The notes: generated from the sequence alone by a model not told the origin. Positions 47,594 to 58,116 are shown, numbered from the stretch's first letter. The stretch: 64,000 bases of DNA from Pseudoxanthomonas sp. PXM03 (GCF_014852005.1 NZ_JACVAU010000001.1:1076001-1140000); one strand, 5' to 3'. Program-made: numbers and translations.

Positions 47594-47722
47594 GCACGCA
47601 TGCTAGCGACGATGGGCGCGGCCTGCAGCACAATGTGATGGAGGTTGCGATTTCCGCTGCCGTTGACGGGATCTGAACCGGTGCGCGTCGACCATGTCCA
47701 CGCATCCACACGAGGACCCGCC

Positions 47723-48667
47723 GTGAACCCATCTTCCACCGACACCCGCGACACAGAACGTCGGCGCCAACATGCGCTGGATCGCTACCATGCCGTGGAT
47801 ACTCTGCCCGGCACGGCCTATGACGATCTGGTGGGGCTGGCTGCCGCGATCTGCGGCACGCCCATCGCCGTCGTGTCGCTGATCGACCGCGACCGCCAGT
47901 GGTTCAAGGCGCGCATCGGCCTGGATGACCATGAAACCACCCGCGACACTGCGGTGTGCGACCACGCCATCCGGCAACCGGATGAACTGCTCGAGATATC
48001 CGACTTGAGCGAAGACCAGCGCTTCGCCGATTTCCCCATCGTCACGGGCGATGTCAAGGCGAGGTTCTATGCCGGCATGCCGCTGGTGGCCGGCACGGGT
48101 GAGGCATTGGGCACGGTATGCGTGGTGGATACCCACCCGCGCCGCCTGAGCAACCAGCAGAAGGCTTCGTTGCGGGCGCTCGCACGGATCACCGTCGCGC
48201 TGCTGGATGCCCATCGCGTGCATCACGAAACCCGGGCGGTGGTGGCGCTGCAGGGTCATGGCGAGGCGTCCGTGGCGCCGGGTGAGCCGTGGTGCGTGGT
48301 GATCGTGGAGGCACAGGGCATGGCGGAGGAGGCTCGCCGGCTGGGCGAGCGCATGCTGGAGCGGACCCTGCAGGAACTCGCGTCCATCTTCGACGCTTGC
48401 GTGCGCCATGATCTCGGCGATCACGTCAGTCGCGTCACCGACAGCGCCGAGTTCGTCGTGCTGCTGAAGGGAGCCGGCATGGAGGCACGGATCGATGCGC
48501 TGCGTGCGGCCGCACACGCTGCGCGGCAGCGACACGGAATGGAGTTGCTGGTGGGCACGGCCATCGCTTCCGCGGTCGACGAGGCGTTGTTGCACGTCTA
48601 CCTGCGCGCGGAGGAAGACCTCAGCCTGCGCAAGGACGCGCTTGCGGATCGTCGGGAGGCGGCATGA
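47723..48667 (+). CDS. GAF-domain protein with degenerate GGDEF domain
   Basis: A GTG at 47723 with GAGGA upstream is the preferred start (a GTG at 47680 is possible). The 314-residue protein has a GAF domain (about 20-165) of the redox-sensing-like group: LAAAICGTPIAVVSLIDRDRQWFKAR, TAVCDHAIRQ, FYAGMPLVAGTGEALGTVCVVD. The C-terminal 120 residues follow the GGDEF fold, but the active site GGDEF is replaced by TDSAEF (239-244, RVTDSAEFVVLL), so no diguanylate cyclase activity is expected. It may bind a ligand through GAF and act by protein contact or GTP binding. Confidence 0.8.
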   Translation: MNPSSTDTRDTERRRQHALDRYHAVDTLPGTAYDDLVGLAAAICGTPIAVVSLIDRDRQWFKARIGLDDHETTRDTAVCDHAIRQPDELLEISDLSEDQRFADFPIVTGDVKARFYAGMPLVAGTGEALGTVCVVDTHPRRLSNQQKASLRALARITVALLDAHRVHHETRAVVALQGHGEASVAPGEPWCVVIVEAQGMAEEARRLGERMLERTLQELASIFDACVRHDLGDHVSRVTDSAEFVVLLKGAGMEARIDALRAAAHAARQRHGMELLVGTAIASAVDEALLHVYLRAEEDLSLRKDALADRREAA

Positions 48668-48682
48668 GCGGATGCCGGATGC

Positions 48683-48871
48683 TCATCGGAGTTGCTGCAG
48701 GATGACGATGAGCGCGGCGATCCAGCAGGCACCCACGAACAGACCCAGCACGAGATGCTGGCTGACGCCGGTGCGGTGGAAACGCCAGCGGTTCACCGCC
48801 AGCGCCACCAGCACGGGCAGCACGAAGAGTACGGTGGGCAGCAGCCACCAGGGCAACGAAAGCAGGTCCAT
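48683..48871 (-). CDS. small two-helix membrane protein
   Basis: The ATG at 48871 has AGGAGG six bases upstream, so this 62-residue frame is probably real despite its size. Two hydrophobic helices (about 7-25 and 40-58) flank a basic loop (NRWRFHRTGVSQH). No family is recognised; many Xanthomonads have such small proteins beside GAF or TPR genes. Its stop lies 15 bases from the convergent GAF gene stop. There is no terminator visible between them. Confidence 0.6.
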   Translation of the reverse strand: MDLLSLPWWLLPTVLFVLPVLVALAVNRWRFHRTGVSQHLVLGLFVGACWIAALIVILQQLR

Positions 48872-48986
48872 GGCCACCCTCCTGCGCGTGGATCGGCGCA
48901 GTGCCGATCGCTGCCTGCATCATCGCGTGTCCACCGCCCCCCGGCATTGATCGCGATCAACCGTCCGTCGCATCGTGCGGACCGGG

Positions 48987-49736
48987 CTAGTCCTGGAGCG
49001 TCGCGAGTTCGCGCTTTGCCACGGCGATCCAGTCCTGTTGCTCGCGGCGGTAGTAGCGTGGCGCTGCGTCGGACCGATCGAGGATCTCCTGGAACACCAC
49101 GCGTGCGCGCGCCTGTTCTCCATGCCGTTTCAGCAGCAGGCCGAAGCGGGCGCGGGCCTCCTCGCCGGGGTAGCCCTGTACCACGGCTTCGTATTCGTGG
49201 ATGGCGGCGGCCGCATCGGCGGTGTCCTCCACGGCACGCGCGTACAGCAGGTGGCCGTCGGCGGACCGGAAACCCGGATTGGCGGTGATCAGTGCATCCA
49301 GCGTATCGCGTGCCTTCTGCGCGTCGCCCATGCCGAACTGCGCCTTCGCCAGCCCCAGCATCAGGTCCGGATCGGTGGCATACAGGCCTTTGAGTGCCTG
49401 CTCGTACAGTTCGGCGGCGTGCGTGTAATCGCCGCCGCGCAGGCTTTCTTCCGCCAGTCGGCGACGGTTCTCCGGGGTATCCGCGGCCTTCAGCAGCCTG
49501 GCTGCGTCGCGGCGGTCGCGTTCGGGATCGATCCGGTTCCGCACGTTGCGCACCGTGCGCCGCGCCGAGGGGCTGTGCCGCAGATCCGGCAGGATCTCGG
49601 CGATGAAGTACACGATCACCGCGATGAAGGAGAACACCAGCAGGATGAAGACCCAGTAGAGCGGTCTTCCGGTGCGTACCACATGCACGCAGCAGGCGAT
49701 CTGGAGGGCGAAGGAGAGCAGGAGGAGTGGACTCAT
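48987..49736 (-). CDS. membrane-anchored TPR protein
   Basis: The ATG at 49736, preceded by GGAGGAG, gives 249 residues. Two N-terminal helices (MSPLLLLSFALQIACC and RPLYWVFILLVFSFIAVIVYFIAEILP) recall the PLDc_N/phospholipase-leader type anchor. The rest is a tetratricopeptide domain of about four repeats (ESLRGGDYTHAAELYEQAL, AQFGMGDAQKARDTLDALI, AVEDTADAAAAIHEYEAVV). TPR domains bind other proteins; the partner is unknown. It is divergent from the lectin-cytochrome gene, with 263 bases between the starts. Confidence 0.78.
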   Translation of the reverse strand: MSPLLLLSFALQIACCVHVVRTGRPLYWVFILLVFSFIAVIVYFIAEILPDLRHSPSARRTVRNVRNRIDPERDRRDAARLLKAADTPENRRRLAEESLRGGDYTHAAELYEQALKGLYATDPDLMLGLAKAQFGMGDAQKARDTLDALITANPGFRSADGHLLYARAVEDTADAAAAIHEYEAVVQGYPGEEARARFGLLLKRHGEQARARVVFQEILDRSDAAPRYYRREQQDWIAVAKRELATLQD

Positions 49737-49999
49737 GCGGGTAGCGCGGCGCCGTCGGCGGAGCGTCAAGCATCCGTCATCCACGTGGCCGGCGCCAGCC
49801 GGTGCCGGGGAAACGGTTGAAACGACCGCGGCCACCCGCGTGCGGGCCGGCGGGTTGTGCGGCATCGGTCACAGCGGCATGGAGATGCCTCTGCGACCAT
49901 GCCGCGTCCTGCCATTGGATGGCGTGCCGCCGCGTCTCGGGGAGAGACGCCGTGGCGCCGCCGACGTACCCCACGCGTCCCCAAGGAGTCGGTATCCCG

Positions 50000-52822
50000 A
50001 TGCATCGCCCCTGTCCTGCAGTCGCCCTGCATCGTCGCGTGCTGGCGTCTTCCGTCCTGTTGGCTTCGCTGTCGCTCGCGGCATGCTCCGCGTCGACCGA
50101 CGACCCGCGCGATGCCCCTTTCTGGAGCAGGGGCCGCCTGGCGCCGGCGTCGGTTCCAAGCCAGGCGATGACGGTCACCGCCGCCGCAGAAGCCCAGGCC
50201 GTTGCGCCACAGAACATCGACGCCGATCCGGTGCCACCGGGTCGCTACCGCATCGCCAGCGTGCTGAGCGGGCTGTGCATCGAAGTGCGCGACGGCAGCA
50301 CCGCCAATGGCACGCCACTGGTGCAGTCCACCTGCGAGGGCACGCTGCACCGGCAGTTTTTCGATATCGCCGAGACCACGGCCGGGCAGTACCGCCTGCG
50401 CAACCTGCACACGCAGAAGTCGGCCGACATTCCTGCGGGCTCGGGCGCCGACCACGTCATCGTGCAGCAATGGGACGACAACGGCAGCGGCGCGCAACGC
50501 TTCCGCCTGCAGCGTGTCGACACCAGCGACCGCTACCGGATCGTCAACGTCAACAGCGGCAAGTGCATCGGCATCGTGGGCGCTTCGACAACTGCCGGTG
50601 CCTCCATCGAGCAGATCGCGTGCGCTGCGGTGCCCGCGCAGCAGTTCCACCTGGCCGTTGGCGAACCGCAGCCGGTGCGCCAGAACGGATCGCATCCGTT
50701 GATTCCGCCGCCGCCACAGGTGCCGCCTTCCGCCAGCTACCAGCCGTTGCTGTGGCCCGACGATGCGGCTCCCATCCAGTACACCCAGGACGACGGCACG
50801 CTGGTCACCCATGTGGGCGGCCGCGTGCGCGACCGCCACGCGCGCGAGCCCATCGTCGACGACAGCTACCAGGTCTTCCCGCCCCAGTACTTCGAACGGC
50901 GCACGCACGAGATCCTGATCCATGACGATGCGGTGCCCGGCACGTCCGGCGAACAGCGCATCCTGACCATCGTCGTCAAGCCGCAGCACTACTGGTACGG
51001 CACCAATTTCCGCCATGGCTACATCGGGCGGCGCAGCGAGGATCCGCTCGAGCCCACGTCGGTGGCGCTGTATGCGGACAACGGTGGCATGAAGCTGCTG
51101 CCCGGCGGCGTGCTCGCGCAGACGCCGATCGCCGGCTACGCGCAGTTCGGACAGGATCCCGGCAGCAACTACACGCCTCCGGCCGGCGCGCCCGGCAATG
51201 CCTTCGTGCTGGTGAAGGAAATCCGTACCGCCGCCAACGAGGCCCACCGTCCGCTGCGCAAGGGCGACCTGGTGGAGTTCGAGCTGGGCATCTTCCTGGC
51301 CGGCAATCCGGATGCCATCGGTCGCTTCAACTACTACGCCGAAGCGCTGGTCTACCGCGCAGGCTCGCATGGCATCGTGTCCTGGTTCCGAGGCCCCGGC
51401 TATGGCGTGCAACGGCCGCTGGACTCGCTGGCCATGCCGGCGGAAGCGCTCAGTGCAGGGCCGTGGATGACGCTGCACGAAGACACGTCCAGCGAGCCGT
51501 TCCGCATGCTGCAGCAGGCCTCGCACAACATCGCCGGCTACAACATGCAGCCATGGGCGGAAGGGCGCCGGCTGATCCATACCTCGTTCGCGAGCGGTCG
51601 CCATTCGGAAGAAAGCAACACGGTGTTCGCCGCGCATGCGGGCAAGACCGCGCCCCGGTTCTCGCAGACGCGCTGCGTGGACTGTCATGCGGGCAACGGG
51701 CGCAGTTCGCCGGTTGTTGGCGCACCGCTCGACCGGCTGGGCGTGTTCGTCGGCGTGGCTGGCGCAGGCACGCAGGCACCGGATGCGCGCTTCGGCCTGC
51801 GCCTGCAGCAGGGCACCTATCGCGAGGCCGGGGCCAACGTGGACGGGCGTGAAGCCGAGCTGGTGCTCACCGGTTACACGGAACTGCCGGGTCGCTATGC
51901 CGATGGCACCGGCTACGTGCTGCGCCGGCCGAACTACGCCCTGCGCGACCGTGCCGGCCAGCCGCTGGCATTGCCCAGCGCCATGTCGGTACGCGTGGCA
52001 CCCTCGCTGACAGGGCTGGGCCTGCTGGAAGCCGTGCCCGAGCAACAGCTCGAACGCCTGGCGCTGACGCAACAGGGCGATCCGGACGGCGTGGCCGGCC
52101 GGCTGCAGATCGTGGCCGATCCACGCGACGCCGGTGTCAGTCGCGTGGGGCGCTTCGGCTGGAAGGCCGCCGCCGCCACGCTGGAACAGCAGACCTCGCT
52201 GGCGTTCAACACCGACATGGGCGTCACGTCGCCGCTGATGTCGTCGCTGGAATGTGCACGCGGCAGCCAGGGCACGGCCTGCGCGCAGATCAACAGCGGC
52301 AGCGCGAAGCTGACCGCGGCCGACATCCACCAGACCACGCTCTACCTGAGCCTGCTGGGCGTGCCGCCGAAACGGGACTTCGACAACCCGCTGGAGCAGG
52401 ATGCGCAGGCGCGCGCCCGGCAACTGCGCGTCAAGCGCGGAGCGCAGCTGTTCGAAGCCGCCCGTTGCAGTACCTGCCACGCGCCGGAATTGCGCACGGG
52501 CCATCACCGGTTCGTCGAACTGCGCTACCAGACCATCCGGCCGTACACCGACCTGCTGCTGCACGACATGGGGCCCGACCTGGCCGATACCTATGTCGAA
52601 GGCCGCGCCACCGCGCGCGAATGGCGCACCGCGCCGTTATGGGGTCTGGGCTTGGCAACGGCAATCGATCCGAACGTTCGCTACCTGCATGACGGTCGCG
52701 CCGCCACGCTCGAGGAGGCGGTGCTCTGGCACGGCGGGCAGGGCACGGCGGCGAAGCAGCGTTTCGAGGCGATGAGTGCCGAGGACCGTCGCGCGCTGGT
52801 GGATTTCCTCAGGTCGCTCTGA
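50000..52822 (+). CDS. ricin-lectin/di-heme oxidoreductase lipoprotein
   Basis: The ATG at 50000 follows AAGGAG and starts a 940-residue lipoprotein (LAAC, Cys29). Residues about 75-220 form a ricin-type beta-trefoil (GRYRIASVLSGLCIEVRDG, QRFRLQ, YRIVNVNSGKCIGI, QQFHLAV), a sugar-binding fold. A middle part (about 250-540) has no family I know. The C-terminal 400 residues are a DUF1111-type di-heme oxidoreductase with two c-type heme sites, CVDCH (559-563) and CSTCH (823-827), and family text MGPDLADTY, EWRTAPLWGLG and YLHDGRAATLEEAVLWHGG. It should be a membrane-anchored periplasmic or surface redox protein; substrate unknown. A predicted lectin suggests it docks on polysaccharide. Confidence 0.87.
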   Translation: MHRPCPAVALHRRVLASSVLLASLSLAACSASTDDPRDAPFWSRGRLAPASVPSQAMTVTAAAEAQAVAPQNIDADPVPPGRYRIASVLSGLCIEVRDGSTANGTPLVQSTCEGTLHRQFFDIAETTAGQYRLRNLHTQKSADIPAGSGADHVIVQQWDDNGSGAQRFRLQRVDTSDRYRIVNVNSGKCIGIVGASTTAGASIEQIACAAVPAQQFHLAVGEPQPVRQNGSHPLIPPPPQVPPSASYQPLLWPDDAAPIQYTQDDGTLVTHVGGRVRDRHAREPIVDDSYQVFPPQYFERRTHEILIHDDAVPGTSGEQRILTIVVKPQHYWYGTNFRHGYIGRRSEDPLEPTSVALYADNGGMKLLPGGVLAQTPIAGYAQFGQDPGSNYTPPAGAPGNAFVLVKEIRTAANEAHRPLRKGDLVEFELGIFLAGNPDAIGRFNYYAEALVYRAGSHGIVSWFRGPGYGVQRPLDSLAMPAEALSAGPWMTLHEDTSSEPFRMLQQASHNIAGYNMQPWAEGRRLIHTSFASGRHSEESNTVFAAHAGKTAPRFSQTRCVDCHAGNGRSSPVVGAPLDRLGVFVGVAGAGTQAPDARFGLRLQQGTYREAGANVDGREAELVLTGYTELPGRYADGTGYVLRRPNYALRDRAGQPLALPSAMSVRVAPSLTGLGLLEAVPEQQLERLALTQQGDPDGVAGRLQIVADPRDAGVSRVGRFGWKAAAATLEQQTSLAFNTDMGVTSPLMSSLECARGSQGTACAQINSGSAKLTAADIHQTTLYLSLLGVPPKRDFDNPLEQDAQARARQLRVKRGAQLFEAARCSTCHAPELRTGHHRFVELRYQTIRPYTDLLLHDMGPDLADTYVEGRATAREWRTAPLWGLGLATAIDPNVRYLHDGRAATLEEAVLWHGGQGTAAKQRFEAMSAEDRRALVDFLRSL

Positions 52823-52839
52823 ACGCGAGCGACCGCAAT

Positions 52840-52868
52840 GAAAAAGCGCCGGGTCTACCGGCGCTTCA
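52840..52868 (-). terminator. terminator between cytochrome gene and accA
   Basis: The 9-base stem AAGCGCCGG / CCGGCGCTT (52844-52852 and 52858-52866, loop GTCTA) is followed on the minus strand by TTTCATTG. It stops accA transcripts and may act on the plus strand as well. Confidence 0.82.
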
Positions 52869-52889
52869 GTGGAGCGAAGGGCGGACCGC

Positions 52890-53849
<960 letters not shown>

Positions 53850-53945
53850 CTGGGGGCCAGGGGCCGGAAAGGGGGAAAGTGTAGCCGAAGCGTCCGGACG
53901 GTCACGTACGGGGGTGTAGGGCCGTGATGCGGCGCACGCGCTGTG

Positions 53946-56900
53946 TCAGTGGGTCCAGGGCCGATGGAACGCGGGCTTGGCCGTGCGTACGCCGGGCAGG
54001 GCGCGCAACGCATCCAGCAGCTCAGTGTCCACGCGTACGGCCTTCTGCCCATTGAGGTCCAACATGCCGGCGATGGCGGACGTGCCCGCCGCCATCAACA
54101 GGTCGAGCCGCAACGGCGTACCGCCGGGCCGGTGCCGCGAAAGCAGGGCATCGACGCGCTGCCACAGACCGGGCACGCGCAGGTCCAGGCGAAGCTGCAG
54201 GCGTTGCGCGTGCTGCTGGCAGAGCTGGGTGTAGTCCCATACTTGGCGGATGCGCAGGCTGTAGCCGCCGCTGAACTCGTCCTCGCGCAGGCCGCCCTTG
54301 ATGACCAGCACGCGATCGCGCGTCAACAACGGACCGAATTCGGCCAGCGCGTCGGAGAACGCGCTGCATTCGATGCGGCCGCACCCGTCCTCCACCTGCA
54401 CGAAGACCTGGCTGTCCCCCTTGCGTCGCACTCCGACCACCTGGCCCGCGATCACGCAGGACACTTCGGGCCGCCAGCCTTTTTTCTCGCCGGGCGACTG
54501 GTTGGCCCAGATCGCGTCCAGATTGCCCAGGTCGTTGCCGACCAGCGATCGCAGGTCCTCGCGGTAAGGATCCATCGGGTGGCCGCTGAGATAGTGTCCC
54601 AGCGTCTCGCGCTCACCGTGCAGCAGCTGGGTCAGCGGCCATTCGTCGGTTTCGGGCAGATCGACGTGGATGTCGTCGCCGCCACTGCTGGAACCGAACA
54701 TGTCGACGATCCCGGCACTGCGGTTCTTGCTGATCTGGTCGATGGCCTTCAGGACTTCCGGCAACTGCAGCGCCAGCGACGCACGGTTGCGGCCCAGCGC
54801 GTCCAGCGCGCCGGCATTGATCAGCGCTTCCAGAGCACGCTTGTTCAACTTGGACGAATCGACGCGCTTGCAGAAATCGAGCAGGTCGGTGAACGGACCC
54901 TGCCTGGAGCCGGTCCCGTCTCCGCGGCGCGCTTCCACGATGCTCTCGCACACGCCCTGGCCGACACCCTTCACCGCGCCCAGGCCGTAGCGGACCGTGC
55001 GGGCGTCGGTGGCGACGAACATGAAATCGGAATGGTTGACGTCCGGCGGCAGCATGGTCAGGCCGAGTCCGCGCGCCTCGTCGAGGAAGCCGACCACCTT
55101 GTCGGTCTTGTCCATGTCGGACGACAGCGTGGCCGCCATGAATTCGGCGGGATAGTGCTTCTTGAGCCATGCCGTCTGGTAGGCGACCAGCGAGTACGCG
55201 GCGGCGTGCGACTTGTTGAAGCCGTAGCCGGCGAACTTCTCCATCAGGTCGAAGATTTCGTCGGCCTTGCGTTCGTCCACGCCGCCCTTCGCGGCACCCT
55301 CGCGGAAGATCTCGCGGTGCTTGGCCATTTCGGCCGGCACCTTCTTGCCCATCGCACGGCGCAACAGGTCGGCGCCGCCCAGCGAGTAGCCGCCGACGAT
55401 CTGCGCCATCTGCATGACCTGCTCCTGGTAGACCATGATGCCGTAGGTCTCTTCCAGCATGGTCCGGGTGCGCGGATCGGGATATTCGAACTCCTCGCGC
55501 CCATGCTTGCGCTCGACGAACGACGGGATCATGTCCATCGGGCCGGGGCGGTACAGCGCATTCAGCGCGATCAGGTCTTCGAAGCGGTCGGGCTTGGCTT
55601 CCTTCAGCGCGCGCCGCATGCCCGAGGATTCGAACTGGAACACCGAGCCGGTGTTGCCATTGGCGAACACATCGCGATACACGCTGGCATCGTCCAGCGG
55701 GATGGTGGTGATGTCCACCGGCGGCAGGCCCGCACGCGCATGGCGCTGGTTGATCGCCTTCACCGCCCAATCGATGATCGTCAGCGTGCGCAGGCCCAGG
55801 AAGTCGAACTTCACCAGACCGACCGCTTCCACGTCGTCCTTGTCGAACTGGGTGACCGGATTCTTGCCGCGGCCGTCCTCGTCGTGTTCGGCGAACAGCG
55901 GGCAGAAGTCCGACAGCGGCGAAGGCGCGATCACCACGCCGCCGGCGTGCTTGCCGGCGTTGCGGGTGAGGTCTTCAAGCTGGCGCGCCAGGTCAATCAG
56001 ATCGCGGACGTCGTCTTCATCGCGGTAGCGGTCGATCAGTTCCTGCGAGGCCATCTCGCTGCTGCCTTCCCCCATCGCGTCCTTCAGCGACACGCCCAGG
56101 ATATTGGGGATCAGCTTGGCCACGCCGTCGACCAGGCCATACGGAAAGCCGAGTACGCGGCCGGCATCGCGCACCACGGCCTTGGCCGCCATCGTGCCGT
56201 AGGTAATGATCTGGCTGACGCGGTCGCGGCCATACTTGCGCGCGACGTAGTCGATCACCTCGTCGCGCCGGTCCATGCAGAAGTCGATGTCGAAGTCGGG
56301 CATCGACACGCGTTCCGGGTTGAGGAAACGCTCGAACAGCAGGCCGTAAGGCAACGGGTCAAGATCGGTGATCTGCAGTGCCCACGCCACCAGCGAACCT
56401 GCGCCGGAGCCGCGGCCCGGGCCGATCGGGATGCCGTTGTTCTTTCCCCACTGGATGAAGTCGGCCACGATCAGGAAGTAACCGGGGAACCCCATCTTGC
56501 AGATGGTGTCGAGCTCGAAATCCAGCCGCTTTTCGTAGTCCTCGCGCGTGTGGCCGGGCGCCAGCGGACTCTTCTCCAAGCGTGCCTTCAGTCCGGCGTG
56601 CGACTGGCTGCGGATCCAGCTGTCCAGCGTCTCGTCGTCGGGCACCGGATAGGCCGGGAGGAAGTAGGTTCCCAGGCGCATCTCGATGTTGCAGCGCTGC
56701 GCCAGCGCCAGCGTGTTGTCGATGGCGTCCGGCACGTCGGCGAACAGCGCGGCCATCTGCTCGCCCGACTTCATGTACTGCTCGGCGCTGTAGTCGCGCG
56801 GGCGCTTGGGGTCGTCCAGCACGCGGCCGGAGGAAATGCATACCCGCGCCTCGTGCGCCTCGAACCCGTCCGGCGACAGGAAGCGCACATCATTGCTCGC

Positions 56901-57521
56901 GACCACCGGCAGGCCGCGTGCACCGGCGGCATGCAGGGCGAACGCATTGAAGGCTTCTTCGCCGTCGCGCTGCGTGCGGGTCAGTTCCAGGTGCAGGTCG
57001 TCGCCGAAGCTGCGTTGCCAGTCGGCCAGGTGCTGCTCGGCCAGGTCATGGCGGCCGCCATGGGCCAAGCGGCCGGCCATGCTCTGCCGGCCCATGATGG
57101 CGAACAGGCCTTCATGGTCGGCGCGCAGCCAATCCGGATGGATGGCGACGCCGTCGGTGCGGTGGCCTTCCATCCATGCGCGCGAGAGCAGGCGCGACAG
57201 CGAGAGATAGCCGTCGCGGTCGCGGCACAGCAGCGTCACCGGCCACGGCGCATCGCTGCCATCGGCCACCATCACGTCGGCGCCCGCGATGGGCTTGATG
57301 CCGACGCCTTCGGCGGCCTTGTAGAACTTGACCAGTGCGAACAGGTTGTTGCGGTCGGTGACCGCCAGCGCGGGCATGCCCAGCTCGACCGCGCGGCTCA
57401 GCAGGTTGGGCTGCTTGGCTTTCTTCGGATCGGCGTGGTCCGGTTTCTCGGGCACGCGGATGATCGAATCCGCGAGCGAAAACTCGGTGTGCAGGTGCAG
57501 GTGGACGAAACGGGAAGACAT
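53946..57521 (-). CDS. dnaE: DNA polymerase III subunit alpha
   Basis: The ATG at 57521 gives a 1191-residue replicative polymerase starting MSSRFVHLHLHTEFSLADSI, the PHP domain (about 1-280). The polymerase core holds the catalytic aspartates in MPDFDIDFCMDRR (about residue 410) and GPGRGSGAGSLVAW before it. Later come AYSLVAYQTAWLKKHYPAEFMAA, a helix-hairpin-helix region and an OB domain (about 985-1070), then the tau-binding end. Length is close to E. coli DnaE (1160). A large antisense open frame here is a codon-bias artefact. It is in the conserved rnhB-dnaE-accA order. Confidence 0.98.
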   Translation of the reverse strand: MSSRFVHLHLHTEFSLADSIIRVPEKPDHADPKKAKQPNLLSRAVELGMPALAVTDRNNLFALVKFYKAAEGVGIKPIAGADVMVADGSDAPWPVTLLCRDRDGYLSLSRLLSRAWMEGHRTDGVAIHPDWLRADHEGLFAIMGRQSMAGRLAHGGRHDLAEQHLADWQRSFGDDLHLELTRTQRDGEEAFNAFALHAAGARGLPVVASNDVRFLSPDGFEAHEARVCISSGRVLDDPKRPRDYSAEQYMKSGEQMAALFADVPDAIDNTLALAQRCNIEMRLGTYFLPAYPVPDDETLDSWIRSQSHAGLKARLEKSPLAPGHTREDYEKRLDFELDTICKMGFPGYFLIVADFIQWGKNNGIPIGPGRGSGAGSLVAWALQITDLDPLPYGLLFERFLNPERVSMPDFDIDFCMDRRDEVIDYVARKYGRDRVSQIITYGTMAAKAVVRDAGRVLGFPYGLVDGVAKLIPNILGVSLKDAMGEGSSEMASQELIDRYRDEDDVRDLIDLARQLEDLTRNAGKHAGGVVIAPSPLSDFCPLFAEHDEDGRGKNPVTQFDKDDVEAVGLVKFDFLGLRTLTIIDWAVKAINQRHARAGLPPVDITTIPLDDASVYRDVFANGNTGSVFQFESSGMRRALKEAKPDRFEDLIALNALYRPGPMDMIPSFVERKHGREEFEYPDPRTRTMLEETYGIMVYQEQVMQMAQIVGGYSLGGADLLRRAMGKKVPAEMAKHREIFREGAAKGGVDERKADEIFDLMEKFAGYGFNKSHAAAYSLVAYQTAWLKKHYPAEFMAATLSSDMDKTDKVVGFLDEARGLGLTMLPPDVNHSDFMFVATDARTVRYGLGAVKGVGQGVCESIVEARRGDGTGSRQGPFTDLLDFCKRVDSSKLNKRALEALINAGALDALGRNRASLALQLPEVLKAIDQISKNRSAGIVDMFGSSSGGDDIHVDLPETDEWPLTQLLHGERETLGHYLSGHPMDPYREDLRSLVGNDLGNLDAIWANQSPGEKKGWRPEVSCVIAGQVVGVRRKGDSQVFVQVEDGCGRIECSAFSDALAEFGPLLTRDRVLVIKGGLREDEFSGGYSLRIRQVWDYTQLCQQHAQRLQLRLDLRVPGLWQRVDALLSRHRPGGTPLRLDLLMAAGTSAIAGMLDLNGQKAVRVDTELLDALRALPGVRTAKPAFHRPWTH

Positions 57522-57612
57522 GCCGGCTCGGAAGGCTGTCGGGGCAGCGTACCGGCGGCGGTGGGGAGGGGCAAGGCTTGACTTTCCCGGGTCGACGGAA
57601 AGCCCATGCCAA

Positions 57613-57643
57613 GGCAAAAAAGAAGCCGTCCACGGGGACGGCT
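57613..57643 (-). terminator. terminator after the 57706-58116 gene
   Basis: The 8-base stem AGCCGTCC / GGACGGCT (57624-57631 and 57636-57643, loop ACGG) is followed on the minus strand by TCTTTTTTGCC. It lies upstream of dnaE, so it separates the two units. Confidence 0.83.
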
Positions 57644-57705
57644 CAGGGGAAAACCCGGGGATCGGGATGGGGCGGCCCGCGTGCGGAGGTGCGGGCGAAG
57701 AGAGG

Positions 57706-58116
57706 TCAGTGGATGCGGAACAGCGGTACTGGTTCCGGCGCATAGCTGCTGTCGCGCACGTGGCGCAGCTGGTGCTCCAGGGCGGCTTCGGCCACGCGCA
57801 GGACTTCCCAGTCGGCACGGGTGAAATGCAGGGCATCCCGTGGGCAGCCGCGCAGCTGGGCCTCGAGATTGCGCAGCCGGCGGAAATCAAGGTAACCCGC
57901 GGTCTCGTCGGCGATCAGGGGCCAAGTGGCCTCATCCATCGTGATCGCGGTGGGTGAGCTCAGCGTGGCCATGGCCTGCTGCAGGCGGGTGCGCAGGCCG
58001 GGGTCATGCGTCCAGTCGCGGTCGGCCAGCATGCAGCGCAGCAGCTGCAAGCGTTCGTCGTCGATGTCGCGCGCAGTGGAAAGCGGGGAGGGGAGGGAGG
58101 TGGTGGACAGGGTCAT
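57706..58116 (-). CDS. conserved hypothetical protein between rnhB and dnaE
   Basis: A 136-residue soluble protein, mostly helical (DDERLQLLRCMLADRDWTHDPGLRTRLQQAMATL and FRRLRNLEAQLRG), without signal peptide or membrane helix. I recognise no family. The start at 58116 has GAGG upstream, and the 5' leader contains a hairpin GGTCCCG / CGGGACC (58135-58156). A terminator follows the stop. It splits the usual rnhB-dnaE adjacency, so it may be specific to this lineage. Confidence 0.65.
   Translation of the reverse strand: MTLSTTSLPSPLSTARDIDDERLQLLRCMLADRDWTHDPGLRTRLQQAMATLSSPTAITMDEATWPLIADETAGYLDFRRLRNLEAQLRGCPRDALHFTRADWEVLRVAEAALEHQLRHVRDSSYAPEPVPLFRIH

Noticed and set aside
49766-52564. 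932-codon open frame on the minus strand
   Set aside because: It is antisense to the lectin/di-heme gene, whose signal, heme and family motifs are clear.
53943-57581. 1212-codon open frame on the plus strand across dnaE
   Set aside because: It is antisense to an unmistakable dnaE and its translation is low-complexity (V, A, Q, R, H). GC-rich codon bias leaves few stops on the opposite strand.
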